From the NCBI RefSeq assembly GCF_009017415.1, contig NC_092405.1, forward strand, positions 4,030,001 to 4,094,000: DNA of 64,000 nt, read 5' to 3'. The stretch comes from Aspergillus flavus. Taxonomy: Eukaryota > Ascomycota > Eurotiomycetes > Eurotiales > Aspergillaceae. The notes beneath the pieces are model-generated. The model saw only the letters and a list, made by a program, of their open reading frames with translations. It did no database searches and was not told the DNA's origin. The position numbers were made by a program, and so were the translations under genes. This document shows positions 43,260-54,607 of this stretch, piece by piece (positions within the stretch are counted from its first letter, which is position 1; each line of letters starts with the position of its first letter).

Positions 43260-44696
43260 CTATAAAGCCTTCCTCTCCAGTTGTACCACCCTTTCCATCA
43301 GCTCGCTCGAGAATCTGTACATGAAATCAGGGAACCTTTCAGGAACTCCCTGAAATGACTGAAACTCTCTGAGAGTAGAAACATGGCGGGCGGCAAATTG
43401 CGCGACAATAATCTGCAGTGTAGAATCTGTAGGAGTACGCAGCCCATAGACATACTCAATAAGTTGAATAAAGTTCGCATCATTCCACTGATGTACGAGA
43501 TTTGATACTAGCCTTTTCTCGGCGAGGTCCTTAAGCCCTCTGATGGCGTACTTGTTAGCAGTAACATGCATCATAGCGTTGGCATATTTAGAAAGTGTGG
43601 GACCTTGTTCTTGGTATCTCTGGGCTTCAATGGCGAGCTCGTGCTCGTCATAGTCCCCCCGGTAGAGATAGTCAAGCATCTTTTTGATGACAAAAGGATG
43701 ATCGATGATTGCGATCTCGTTTGGTCCGTCCTTGACGGCTTTTTCGAAGACGATAGACTGTGGACATACGATACAACAATGTGCATTAAAGGTTGACACT
43801 CCACAGTTAATTTTTAGGTCCGAAAATGCCCCAGTGACTCGGATGCTTTGTCATGTTAGCTAGAATTCTGTAAATAAAGGGTAAGCGTACTTTGATAGCA
43901 ACGAAAGGAGAAAGCCGGATCCCGTGGCTACATTTTTGGTGCAGACGGTCCTCTCATGTTGGGGAGGAAATACGGTTGGCCCTGGGCTTTCTGGTTCTGG
44001 CTCTGGCTCTTGCGCTGGTTCTAGCTCTGGTTCGAGTTGGGGTTTAGGCGCTGGTTCGAGTGCGGGTTCAGGCTCTGGTTCTGGTGCTGCCTCAAGAACC
44101 TCGACAGGATACTCAGCTATAAGCTTCGGCGATGCAGGAGGCCAGTCAAAGTCCTTTCCAGGAATAGGCAATCCTTTCTTCGTAAGTGATTTCTCCCGTT
44201 TCTTCCTATCTTTCGAACTGAGGTCGTCCCAGTTAATATAGAGTGGATCGTCGGGCAGTTTGGGCTCTGGCTGCATCTCTGACTGCAGCTCTGGCTCTGG
44301 CTGCAGCTCTGGCTCAGGTTCTTGTACTACCTCTGGGGGTGGAGGAGGAGGAGGCCAATAAAAGTCCTTCCCGGGAATAGCCAATCCTTTCTTTATAAGC
44401 AATTTCTCCCGTTTCTTCCTGTCTTTAGAACTAAGATAGTTCCAGTTATTATAGAGTGGATCGTCGGGTAGTTTTGGCGCTGGTTCTAGTTCAGTCGGAG
44501 GCTCGGGCACGGGCTCGGGCTCCTGTACTGCCAAGGGTGGTGTAAGGCGCCCCCAGTCTTCATCTATGCCAGGGTAGCTGCGACTAGAAGGAGCATGATC
44601 TTTGAAGTAGAATCCAAACCCGGCTGAGGTACTCAAGGGGTCAGCAGTAGGTGTAGACCCCCACTGGTGTCCATTTTGTGGTGTGCTGTTATCCAT
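43260..44696 (-). CDS. BTB/POZ-domain protein with duplicated N-terminal modules
   Basis: Exons 44696-43891 and 43845-43260, with a 45-nt intron (43846-43890) carrying a GCTAAC branch site, give 463 residues. The C-terminal part is a BTB/POZ fold: FSDLKINCGVSTFNAHCCIV, then CPQSIVFEKAVKDG and a YLYRGDYDEHE-type strand-helix. It is a dimerisation domain that often recruits Cullin-3 ubiquitin ligase. The N-terminal half contains two near-identical modules, PKLPDDPLYNNWNYLSSKDR and PKLPDDPLYINWDDLSSKDR (about residues 74-116 and 145-187), each continuing KKREK, KKGL, IPGKDF and WPP. Glu-Pro dipeptide-rich linkers separate them. Joining the two halves removes the stop at the end of the first frame. 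Substrates are unknown. Confidence 0.78.
44136..44477 (-). repeat. Intragenic duplication within the BTB gene
   Basis: Two copies of a module of about 43 codons (44349-44477 and 44136-44264), separated by a Glu/Pro/Gln-rich linker of about 28 codons. The DNA copies remain similar (for example cctttctttataagcaattt versus cctttcttcgtaagtgattt), so the duplication is fairly recent. Confidence 0.8.
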
Positions 44697-45857
44697 GCCT
44701 ACCTAGCGAAAGCAGGGCCACAAATAGGAGCAGCAGCAGCAGAGGAAGTCGTAGAAGAAAAAGACAAGAGCTTTCGGAAGAGTAGTAACTGGGACGATAA
44801 GATGATGGGATGAAGTTTCCAACGCAGGTCGTAGAGATCCGGGAGTACACTGGAACCGAGTATGAATAAGAACAGAAGAAAAAGAGAGAGAGAAAGTGAT
44901 AGCATAGCGCCCGTGAGTATGGGCATCAGGACCATGACTCGCGTGGTGACTCTGCCACGTCACAACACGCGGGGTAAGGAATAGCTACCATGCAAGGCTC
45001 TACCGTCCGGCACATACAACGTAAACATAGGGGATGGAAGCATATGGCCGGCAACTGTTTAAGTAGCCAAGTTGATCAAACCTTGTGAAGTAGAGGTCCT
45101 CTGTATGGATATTTATTGCATTGTTAGTTCCCCCCAGTAGTTCTATCGAGGCTCCAAAGGGAGGGACTTCCTGGGAGATTTCGCAAGATTGTAAGTGAGT
45201 GTATAGAACTTACTGGGTTACTCAGCTACTAGAGGGGTTTTAATAGGTTTGATCTTAGACGAACTCCTGCTGAGTATTTCAGGTTTGAACATTCAACATT
45301 CTCAGCCCGAATATAGTCAGTAACATGCCAAGTATCAAGAACATGGGGATTTTGACCGTGACCTCTCGGTGTCTCTGGGTGTTTGATCAGGGAAGGAGTG
45401 GGGGTATTCTAATCAATTCTCTTTGAAGAATAACATACATAGATGAATAGGTGGGAAGAGAAGGACAAATCAGCTGCCAGATACTCCGGCTTTAAGATGC
45501 ATCGTTTATAGCACACAGTGTTAGGACAAGAGAATTGTGAAAGCAATGTCTTTCTAGAATTTGCCTATAGTATTTGAAAACCAGGATATGGATATTAGAT
45601 TGCAGAAGGGCTCTAATGCTACATCTAGAGGAATCCTGTCAGAAACAATAGCGGAGTCAGGAAATTCAAGAAGAAGAGCAAATGTATTGTCGTTCATGAT
45701 AACTAAATGGGCAAACAAAGAATGTCATAACCAAGCATTACACAATTCCTCGGTGTCAACAATTATCCTTCATATTATGTACCTTTCAAATGGTTGAAGT
45801 AGCCATAAGACTTGCGGTTTCAAGCACCGGGATATGGTAAACTCATATCACTTAGAA
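44697..45857. other. Spacer with BTB gene promoter
   Basis: Contains the upstream region of the BTB gene. The open frame at 45561-45797 lacks protein-like character. Nothing else was seen. Confidence 0.4.
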
Positions 45858-46172
45858 CTAAGTTCCAGTCTCGAGCGACATCGTAGTGCATTCATAGCTC
45901 TTGATGTCTTGTATCAATTCCTTTTCCATACAGAGGGATGCATATCTCGGCGTTGGTTCACCCCAGCCCTCTGCCCAGTCTTTCAATCTTACCTCATAAT
46001 CATGTTTGCTGTTTAGGGGATGTATCTGTCGACTGATGATCAGTTGCCCACGCTCGAGAAGCGAATAACATTCCTTTAAGAATTCGATATTTTGAAGTCT
46101 TTCTGCTTCCGTGGGATTTTCAGACTTGACCCTCCGAGCAAACTCAGTTCGAACACGTGTAAACCAAGGCAT
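45858..46172 (-). CDS. Small orphan protein, 104 residues
   Basis: A single exon starting MPWFTRVRTEFARRVKSENP, rich in Arg/Glu and likely helical (ERLQNIEFLKECYSLLERGQ). Like the orphan at 40.4-40.9 kb it begins with MPW plus an aromatic residue, but the rest does not align convincingly. No domain, signal peptide or membrane segment. Moderate confidence that it is a gene. Confidence 0.45.
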   Translation of the reverse strand: MPWFTRVRTEFARRVKSENPTEAERLQNIEFLKECYSLLERGQLIISRQIHPLNSKHDYEVRLKDWAEGWGEPTPRYASLCMEKELIQDIKSYECTTMSLETGT

Positions 46173-47544
46173 TTTGCCTACCTAAGTGTGGGCACTTCGC
46201 TGCTTTTTGGCTATAGAAGTTCATTCGTTGTTCTCGTGATCGCAGACTGGAGATGGGTTTTGATCTCAGCCAAGAGTGCTAATGTCTTAAGAGGTTTTCT
46301 TGGACGATATATAGGAGAGAAGGTACATAGTAAGAAGACTTTGGGAAGATATTGTGCGGTGACTGAAAGTGAGGCACGCAGTGTTAATTATGTATATACC
46401 GTCTGATCACAGATAAATGGGAGCTTCAGTTTGCCAGCAGTGGGTGACTCCTGGAATTTGCATATACGACCATTCCTACCCAGATAAATACCAAATGTCG
46501 GTAGACAATCTCTCTGTAACAGATTGTTCTTCTGGGATCTTAGTTTATGCGAAGCGGCATTCGCAGATTTTCCACAACTACGTGGGCTTTTCCATCACTG
46601 CATTTATATAACCAGCGAGAATACAGGCACTCCTATATGTGTTGTCTTCTAACCGAAGGAATAGAAGTGTATCCGGGTATTGCCAATGGTTATTCTGCTA
46701 AGCCCCTGGCCCAATGCCCAATATCTTGCCTCGACTGGAAATTGCAATACAGCTCTTGTACTTTGAAGGACATAGGAAAGTGCCTTATCACCTCTCAGTC
46801 CATCTTTCATCAACATGTTTCATACTACGTTAAAATGAATCGGTGATTGGAAAATGCAGCAGGATTGTTCCCACCAGGGGACGGGTTCACGGTTGAATGA
46901 TTCGGGGATTACAGGTCAACGAAGAATGAGCTCCTAGATTGATTATTACTGGAATATATGGGTCCTCCATATTGAAGTTGTCGTATAACAATCACAACGA
47001 CATGTGAATTCCCTGTAGCAACTTAGAGTCTAGTGGAGCCACAAATCTCGAAGACCTACCATACAGTAAATGCAACGATAACCACAAATGTTCACTTTAT
47101 CTTTACTCCCCAGTCAAAAGTATTTTAAGACACATATTCGTTTAGCCCAAGATTCCACAAGATACAATCCTTCTTCGAATCAGTTAACATGGGAATCTTA
47201 GTACCAGCCGCGTAACTGCATTTATTGATTAATCTCCGCAAAGACCATTGGGAGCCCGATCAATACAGAGCTCCTCAGGTTCACCTACCATGTGCTGGAT
47301 AGATGAACTTCCATAAATCAATAATACTATTAGCTAGAAGTTACGAGTTAATGCAAAACAATGTAGTTTGGTTTGGCCTTATCGGCCCTTTTCATTTATT
47401 TTTTATTTTTTATTTCTATTTTTATTTTTTTTTTATTTTTTTTTTTATCTTTTTTTGATATATCTTTTCTGGTACCTCGAGTAGCTGTTGAAATGCACAC
47501 AGAGGTACTTGTTTTCGGCCTAATACACCCGTGTATATGGTAAA
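46173..47544. other. AT-rich spacer with T-rich tract
   Basis: No supported gene. A T/A low-complexity tract occupies about 47391-47465. Confidence 0.4.
47391..47465. repeat. T-rich (TTTTA-like) low-complexity tract
   Basis: Repeated runs of T with interspersed A, just 3' of the next minus-strand frame. Confidence 0.85.
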
Positions 47545-47898
47545 CTATGCCACCAGGTCTATCAAATCGTCTTGCAGAGCCTCTAGACGGTTTTCCAAAG
47601 CATGGACTGACAAAGCCAGAATGAGGTCTTCATCACTTGATGATGATGGAACTCTTTGTCTATTCCACACACCGCGTTCACCATATAGGGGGCACACATA
47701 AACAGTAGTGTTATCCGCGTCTGGTGGTACTGCATGTCTGTCAAGGATCTTAAATGTTCCGGATTTAACGAGCTGATGTATCAGCTTCCAAAAATCCGCA
47801 TCCTTCTTAGGTACCCTGCCCTGCGAATCGTCGGGACTGTCTTTCTTCTTTTCGAGAAAGAACACCGCACATAGGTTCTCGTTAATCGGATTATCCAT
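47545..47898 (-). CDS. Small orphan protein, 117 residues
   Basis: The frame is open from 47985, but the internal ATG at 47898 (MDNPINENLCAVFFLEKKKD) is the more natural start, because the upstream 29 codons are low-complexity leader-like sequence. The body has ordered composition: KDADFWKLIHQLVKSGTFKI, then a strand-like VYVCPLYGERGVW and a C-terminal helix ALENRLEALQDDLIDLVA. No known domain was recognised. Confidence 0.5.
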   Translation of the reverse strand: MDNPINENLCAVFFLEKKKDSPDDSQGRVPKKDADFWKLIHQLVKSGTFKILDRHAVPPDADNTTVYVCPLYGERGVWNRQRVPSSSSDEDLILALSVHALENRLEALQDDLIDLVA

Positions 47899-47985
47899 TT
47901 TATGTTGATGGATAGGTAGTGGTGTTTGAGATGGTGATCTAAAGTAAATATGAGTAGATGGTTGTGACTGTAGGTGGAAGGACAT

Positions 47986-49649
47986 ATGGGAAATGAAGAG
48001 GGTATTTATACTAAGCCATTTCTGGACTGAATAGACTATCTATATGGAAGATGTCGTTAGTTGTTGAGTTTCCATATGATGAGCCTTTGACCAAGCGTAA
48101 GACCAACCCAGTGATGTAATGTTCTATAATGCAATTTTGAGTGTGCCATATCCCGTCTATGTTAATTAGTAAAATGCCACAGAGGCTGGTATAAAGAAAT
48201 GCTAGACAACAGGAGTAGGTCCGTCCCACTCTGGGTTCTTTCCATGGTACAATTGCAGATAAAGAACAAGGATACTTTCTTACGAGGATTTTGCATTAGG
48301 TACTTCCCTGAAAGGGTTTCAGAAAGGTTAAGGAATGCTACTGAATTATTGTTGGTTTCATACCAATTCTCTATAATGAGGCTTTTGATGTTCAGTACAA
48401 CGAGACTTGCAACGATTATTATCCGGCTACAATGCCGTACCTTGCTTATATGTGGGAATTCAAACAAAGGGATCTGTTGTAAAAGTCCATTATATTAATG
48501 GGGTATATCTAGATGGACAAAGGGCTTCTGAAACAAATCTATGTCAAGGCATGTGCCTCTTTCTTTTTACCGAGACCGCATGAGGAGACTATATTGCGAG
48601 AGAGAGAATGCCAGCAAATGGAGCGGGACTCGGGAATGTTTGGTAGGAGGGTTAGGTATCTTGGAAAACAGGCCTCGAAGTTCTTTTGTACATCACGGCC
48701 AAGGGGAAAGCCTAAGCTGACTGCGGGGTACTTGGAATTATACTTATGTATAATAAGTGGTGAGAATATTACCATAGAGAGGTAACTGCGATAGCTCTAG
48801 ACGAAGTAAGTGAAAGGCAGAGACTCCCGTATCTTGATCCAGGAACAGTATAGAACAGGTAGGTTTGATACAAGCAGAAGTGCCTCTGAGGATCTTTGAC
48901 ACTAGGTTCTTGACCCTCTTCCTTACTTCATTTCTCCCCTTGTTCCTATTATTCTGTATACTGTGCAAATATTGGATAAGGCTGTAGCATCCGGGTATAG
49001 TCTTCACCACGGAGAGATTAGATGTCAAGGCAAACATCGGCTACTTTGTTGGATTAATATGCGACTTGGTATGATACTGCCCAAGGATAAGTGCCTTCCG
49101 CAGACTAACTACAATTGCAACACCGGATGCACTTCATGTCGTACTTAGCTTTAGTGTCGTTTAGAGCCAGAGATGTGGGTTATACATCCTTGCTTTTGTT
49201 ACAATATACTATCCAACATGAGTGGATTAGCTCGTCTAGTTGGCACTTGGGTTAATAACGACATCAAGATGAAGTGTCATAGGGTTACCATCTTCAAAGG
49301 GTCTTGCACACTGGGAAGAATTTACACTTGAGTGCTCTTGCTGGACGTGAATGGACCCTTTTTGTTCTGCTAATTTTAGCTGGTCTTTGACATAGTAATA
49401 GCCATACGTGATAGTAACCCTGGATCCAGAATTTCCATATCATCGACTAAAAAGAAAAACAAAAGAGTATACGACCATAATGATCATACAAGTAATGAAA
49501 AGAATCTTGTTCCACTTTTGCTCAACCACCGCCCCTCCCATCCTCAATTTCTAATTCTTCATTGTCCAAAGGAAAGAAAATAGCAAGTACCAGCAATTTC
49601 GAAGGATAAAATGGTCACTGTGAAGTCCACAAAATGCCGTCCACCCAGC
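47986..49649. other. AT-rich spacer
   Basis: Overlapping short frames on both strands with no family resemblance. Nothing was recognised. Confidence 0.4.
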
Positions 49650-50174
49650 TCAAGCCCCATTGGAACCGCTAGCCTCCTCAGGCAAATCGATCTTGAAAAG
49701 ATCATCGATTGCTTTCAAGAGAGTTACTTGAACCCCCTCAAGACCAGCCTCTACAGCGGTCTTGAACACCTTTTCAAACACGTCCCACTGTTTCTTATTA
49801 AGTTCCATGATGTTCTTCCGGGCCGGTTCAAGAGCCTTCCAAAAGCTTTCCAAGATCTCGTTTTCGGTTGGCTCACTCCCATTCGAGTTCACCAGAACCG
49901 ACATGGTGTGTCCATCTTCGGCCTTGATTTCATCCTCGGAATATAAGGTCGTACGGTGAATGATCTCCCACTTTCCTTGTATGATGAGACGTCCACAGGC
50001 TTGATAAAACATCATGTAGCCATCTTTACGTGCGACATTTGCTGTGACCTTTGCGTAGCAGTATTTGCCTAAGTCTTCTTCTTTTGCTTCGGGTTGTTTG
50101 CCTTTGCCTTTTTTGTCTTGTGGACGATACGTGTCGTACTTGGTGGTGCGTGTGTAGATGCGTCTCGGGGCCAT
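49650..50174 (-). CDS. Small orphan protein, 174 residues
   Basis: A single exon starting MAPRRIYTRTTKYDTYRPQD. A basic, lysine-rich N-terminus is followed by a beta-rich block (KYCYAKVTANVARKDGYMMF, then LIIQGKWEIIHRTTLYSEDE) and a helical C-terminus (FWKALEPARKNIMELNKKQW, then VFEKVFKTAVEAGLEGVQVT). Composition and length argue for a real gene. No domain was recognised and no signal peptide is visible. Confidence 0.62.
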   Translation of the reverse strand: MAPRRIYTRTTKYDTYRPQDKKGKGKQPEAKEEDLGKYCYAKVTANVARKDGYMMFYQACGRLIIQGKWEIIHRTTLYSEDEIKAEDGHTMSVLVNSNGSEPTENEILESFWKALEPARKNIMELNKKQWDVFEKVFKTAVEAGLEGVQVTLLKAIDDLFKIDLPEEASGSNGA

Positions 50175-50749
50175 ATCTGGCTTTCTTGAGGGACTTGGGA
50201 AGGAGTGTTGTGTTGTAGTAACGGAGTGGATATGGAATAGAGATAAAATGTTATTGGCGATAGATCTAAGACGGGATTGATTTCTGGGAGGTTTGTATGT
50301 CGGATCATTTTGGGCGTAGCCCTCACGCTGAATGATTCTATAACTGGATCGCGACTTCTAAATTCGTCGAGGGTGGTCGTTGAAGCATTTTTAGAGCAGT
50401 ATCCCATCGCAGCTTCCTTGCGATCTGATCAGGTAGAGGTCAATTCTTCAAGGGTTATTATTATAGACATAGATTATACTGTAACATGCAGTTTGATATC
50501 TCAACGCCAGATAAACAGGGTTCCGTTTTAAAGCGACTCTATATGCCCCTCAGTTCAAGGCTACTTTCGGGGTAGTTCGGTAGGGAGGAGACAATTCCTG
50601 GTACGTATACATGACAGCGGATGGAGGTTCCAGTGATGACGGCATCGTCTCAACACCCTGACCGTGTCCAGGAATCATGCCCTCCTTCCTTTCTATACAA
50701 CAAGGTGTTTCTTGCAGGGCAGTCATGCGTTATATAGGTGGTCAGGTGG
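50175..50749. other. Spacer between orphan gene and MFS exporter
   Basis: Holds the promoter of the 174-residue orphan and the 3' UTR of the MFS gene. An open frame at 50277-50531 is unassigned. Confidence 0.45.
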
Positions 50750-52671
50750 CTAGTTCGCATACTTGCTCCATGAGCGGAGTCTTTTGCCGTACTGATTTGT
50801 CATTCATTAGAAATGTTGGTCTTCAAGAAATAGCGGGGCTGCTTACGCGTTCCAAGATAAATGGCAGAGGAACCATGGCAATGGATATGAATCCCAGAGT
50901 ACTCGACGCCCACCCAATGCCCAGTGACTGTAACATCCTTGGGGCGGCTAAAGGTAACGCTCCGCCGAATGAGCTTCGGAAGAATGTGTTGCCGGCGAAT
51001 ACACTTGCCACATATCGTGGGTAAGACTCTCCTAGATAGTTAAGGATAGATTGGAAGGTCAGGTAGAATCCCGGTGCGAAGAAGGCTGTACCGACGATAG
51101 GAACGATCCAGTGTACGCTTTTATCATTGATTAGTGTCTGGTTTGAGAGGCGCTGCTATGATGGACTTACCTTTCACGGGATGTCCACGCAAACATGAAG
51201 AGACAAACTGGGATACAGATGGCCCCAACCTGTCCGGGGACAAGGCGGGCTTCGGGCTCAACAATGGCTTCTGGCTTCGCAACTCGTGGCTGGTAAGAGA
51301 AATATAACCACAGCACGTATGTAATGACAGACACGACTGCGCCGACAAGGATACCGAAGAATGCAACTTAAGGGAGTGTTAGTCTAAGGCTGGAGGAGGC
51401 TGGAGGAATACTTACGGCCTTGTTGGATTGCAGTGAAGTGGTAGATTCCGTCAAAAACTAAAGGGGTTGTAAGTAGATGCAGAGAGGTTCTTTGCATTGT
51501 GGCATACCGAATGGGAAAAATTCAAACCACAAGTAGAGTACCCCGTATATCAACATAGTGTGCATATTAACAAACAGGATGACCGGGTCCATGCAAGATA
51601 GCTTGAAATCATCCATCGTTTGCTTCACTATGCGTATCGCAAGGTTAGACTGCGGGGTGTCGATGTCCGCTTGGCTTTGGTAAGCCGGATTCCCTGTCTG
51701 GTCACGGAGCCGTTGTGCTCGACGAAGAAGGATATTCGAATACAACGTCTCAGGTAACAAGAAGAAAATAAACACGGTAGTGAAAGCTGTGACTCCGGAA
51801 AGAAGCCATAGAGTTGCAGTCCATGTCTTCCAACGCTCTCTAACCACAGATTATCAGTATGGGGTTGCCATGTAAGGAGAGTTGAACACGCACATTACCA
51901 GTGTCCCGAGGATCTATCATGCCGCAGTAAGTAAAAGCACAGAAAGCAAACTGGGTGATTTCCATACCGGTCCTAAAATCGGCCCACAAACTCCGCTGAC
52001 TGCGTACAATGCAATGGCATACGGAATCTCGGTGGGTCCATATACCTCCATCAGCGTAGCACCGCCTACACTAATCGGCGCACTCCCAATGAAGCCCCCA
52101 AAGAATCTCAATATAAGGATAGTATGCAGGTTCTTCGCTAGCGCAGTGCCTATGTTGAACAAACAAAATGCAAGAGAACCGAGGACATAGACTGGTGTAC
52201 GTCCGATAGAGGGCAGGTTTGATAATGGTGAAAGCTTAGGTAGATCCATTGTTAGTCTATATTTGACACCAAACAAGTAAATACACGTACAATGAGTGGC
52301 CCAATGCCATATGCAATAACAAAAAGCGAGAGTCCCAGCGTACCCTCCGCAGTGGTAGCGCCAAAGACCTCTTCAATCCTCGGAATGCTTGGTGTGAAGA
52401 TTGCCGACGCCGCATAGAAGCTGAAGTTTAGCAGCATAACATCCACCATCACGACTGTCTTGGCTAACGTGGGCCAATTTCTGGGCATATCCGGATCGTT
52501 GGGCCCGCTGAAATCGACCAATACGTGGCGAGGGGCTTCAGGGCAAGAGGAGCTTGAACTGGTAGCTTCTTCATGCTTTGGAATATTAAGATCACGATGT
52601 GGAAATATCTGGCCATTCGAGGCAAAATTCAGTAACCGGCCGAACGAGCTTTCACGAAGTAAGATGTCCAT
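50750..52671 (-). CDS. MFS drug:H+ antiporter (DHA1 family), first cluster exporter
   Basis: Proton-driven plasma-membrane exporter of the FLU1/TPO1-like DHA1 branch. The start at 52671 gives MDILLRESSFGRLLNFASNG; the classic pre-TM1 DMPRNWPTLAKTVV follows, then TM1-2 with GLSLFVIAYGIGPLI. The splice to LSPLSNLPSIGRTPVYVLGS carries the loop 2-3 motif (GRTP). ALYAVSGVCGPILGP is the antiporter motif C, and FFLLPETLYSNILLRRA matches the family. At least six introns are needed, including a 15-20 nt micro-exon (ILGTLV) after motif C. The last intron is seen because splicing GAACGC to TACGGC restores the usual end YGKRLRSWSKYAN with a stop at 50750. It appears intact. Confidence 0.85.
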
Positions 52672-53281
52672 CGTTAAGATGTCGGGGATTCACAGTTCAC
52701 TCTCTGTGTTGCAAATGATAGAAAAAGCAGCGAATGAATGAGCACTTATGCTATCACTAGGATCAGGAGATATATTGTTCATTTATTGATTTATTTCGGT
52801 GTACTTGTCAAACGTTATATATGCACTGGTTGAGAGGCGATCAATACATTGATCAATGTCTCTGTTCGGAATTCCGAGGAGCATCCGTTTTTCGTCCAAT
52901 AAGACTCCACCCTTAAGTCCTATCTCCGTACCCGTTCCAGCCATAGTCGGAATTCCGTACATACTGCAGTATTAAGCTTAGAATGCCTGTATGCTTTGAT
53001 CCAACCTCTCCTTGACATACAAATTCTAGAAGTATGCCGAGGTATGAAATCAACTAATCTAAAAATCATCAAAGCTGAAGATGAACTATAACTGCAGCCA
53101 CCCTACCCCTTTAGAAGCCTTCACGGCTAAAGCTATATTTATTATTGTCTACCCCGAAGCATGACGCCCACGACCTGTGAACCGCAGAAGGCAAATATGA
53201 GTCTTGGTAATAGTAACAGCAATCAAAAGAGAAAAAAGGGAAATAATCTCTCGAGAAATGACACAGGAACACAACATTCTA
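52672..53281. other. MFS promoter region
   Basis: Contains the upstream region of the minus-strand MFS gene and the 3' flank of the DUF3712 gene. No coding frame was recognised. Confidence 0.5.
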
Positions 53282-54607
53282 TCACCCGCCTAGGATGTCC
53301 GAGACATAATCAAACAAGTTAATCGTTGTCGATGCCGAGATTGCCTTGACGGCCGCTGTAAAGTAGGGAATTTCTTCCCCATTGTACACGCTTCGATTGC
53401 CGTGGATACCGATCGTGACCTTTCCATAGTTGGAATTACTACTCTCCCATAATCCCTTTCGTATGAGAAGTTTTATATCTAAATCACCAAGCACAATCGC
53501 CGTGGACGTGCCGTTCCGAAGAGTCAGGTTCGGGATGTCAATATACCCCAGGTTCGAGTCATCTATGGTAAGATTGAAGCTGACGGCACCCTTCGTTGAC
53601 CAGGTTTTAGCATATATTCAATCGGTGAAAAGAAACGTTTCATCCGTTAAAAGCTTGCTAGTCGGAGTGGAATCACAACTTACCATTTCAACACTAATTG
53701 CGGCTGGAGTATTGAAGACAATGGTGGCGTTTACATTGTACCCATCGTTTGTACGAGGATTTATAAGATCAAGCTTGGTAACGTTGAAAGCGTCGTCACG
53801 CTTCATGAATTCTAGAATACGACAACTGATTAGTAGGATTATAGCATATGCCGATACATACTGACTAACCCTCAACGTTTAGTCCTAAAGTGAAAGCCAT
53901 TAGCCGTCTACTGATACGCCGTATGTCAAACGTCGGAGAATAACGTATGTAATAACGTACCTGGCAAAGTCACCGTTTTATGAATGTCCAGATGGGCAGT
54001 GGGCAGTGCTTGCACCTTGAGGGTTGGCTTTCCAGTGATCAGAACTGATATTTCTTCGCTCCTGACTGCATCCTCAGCCAGCTTTGAGAAACAGCTGACG
54101 CAAGACAAGTCCAAGTCCTGGTCAATGTCGAGACTAGCATCGTTCCTGAAGTCGATGCGGGGGAAAGGGAGAACAGCAAAGGGGGCATCAGACCCCGAGT
54201 AGTGCATGGAAGCATCAAACTCAGACAGATGCCCACTACCCATCCCAACATGAAACTGTTGCGATTGCCGCACATGGAACGAATTTGGCGTCGGATTTGT
54301 GATAGACAAGCCGTCGAAGTCGAACGTGTACTTATTGATGCGATCATTGGCAAAGCGAGGAACTCCAACGTAAACACTTTTTGACCGATTAACTGGGATC
54401 TCAGAACGTACTCAGGAGTGAAGCTCACATTGGAAGGACAGTGACCAAGACAGCACAGGCTAGACCGATCAGATATAGCCACCACCATTTTTTTATATGG
54501 ACCTTCCATCTCTGAAAAAATGTCGGCTTTGGAGCAAAAGCGCTCTCGTTCTCGTTCTCCTCTAACTTGAATGAGCTGTGCTCAGCATTACCTTTTGACA
54601 TATTCAA
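53282..54607 (-). CDS. Membrane-anchored DUF3712 (LEA-like) protein
   Basis: The start gives MNMSKGNAEHSSFKLEENEN, a basic patch RWKVHIKKWWWLYLIGLACA and one membrane helix (LIGLACAVLVTVLP). Then come the typical DUF3712 block (GVPRFANDRINKYTFDFDGL, SITNPTPNSFHVRQSQQFHV) and repeated beta-sandwich segments. A further exon reads EFMKRDDAFNVTKLDLINPR; its intron joins VEM to GAVSFNLTIDDSNLGYIDIP. The C-terminus is DYVSDILGG. Several introns are required. The family is fungal, type II membrane-anchored, extracytoplasmic and of unknown function. A second start at codon 3 is possible. It lies head-to-head with the Zn2Cys6 regulator, sharing a promoter region. Confidence 0.82.
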
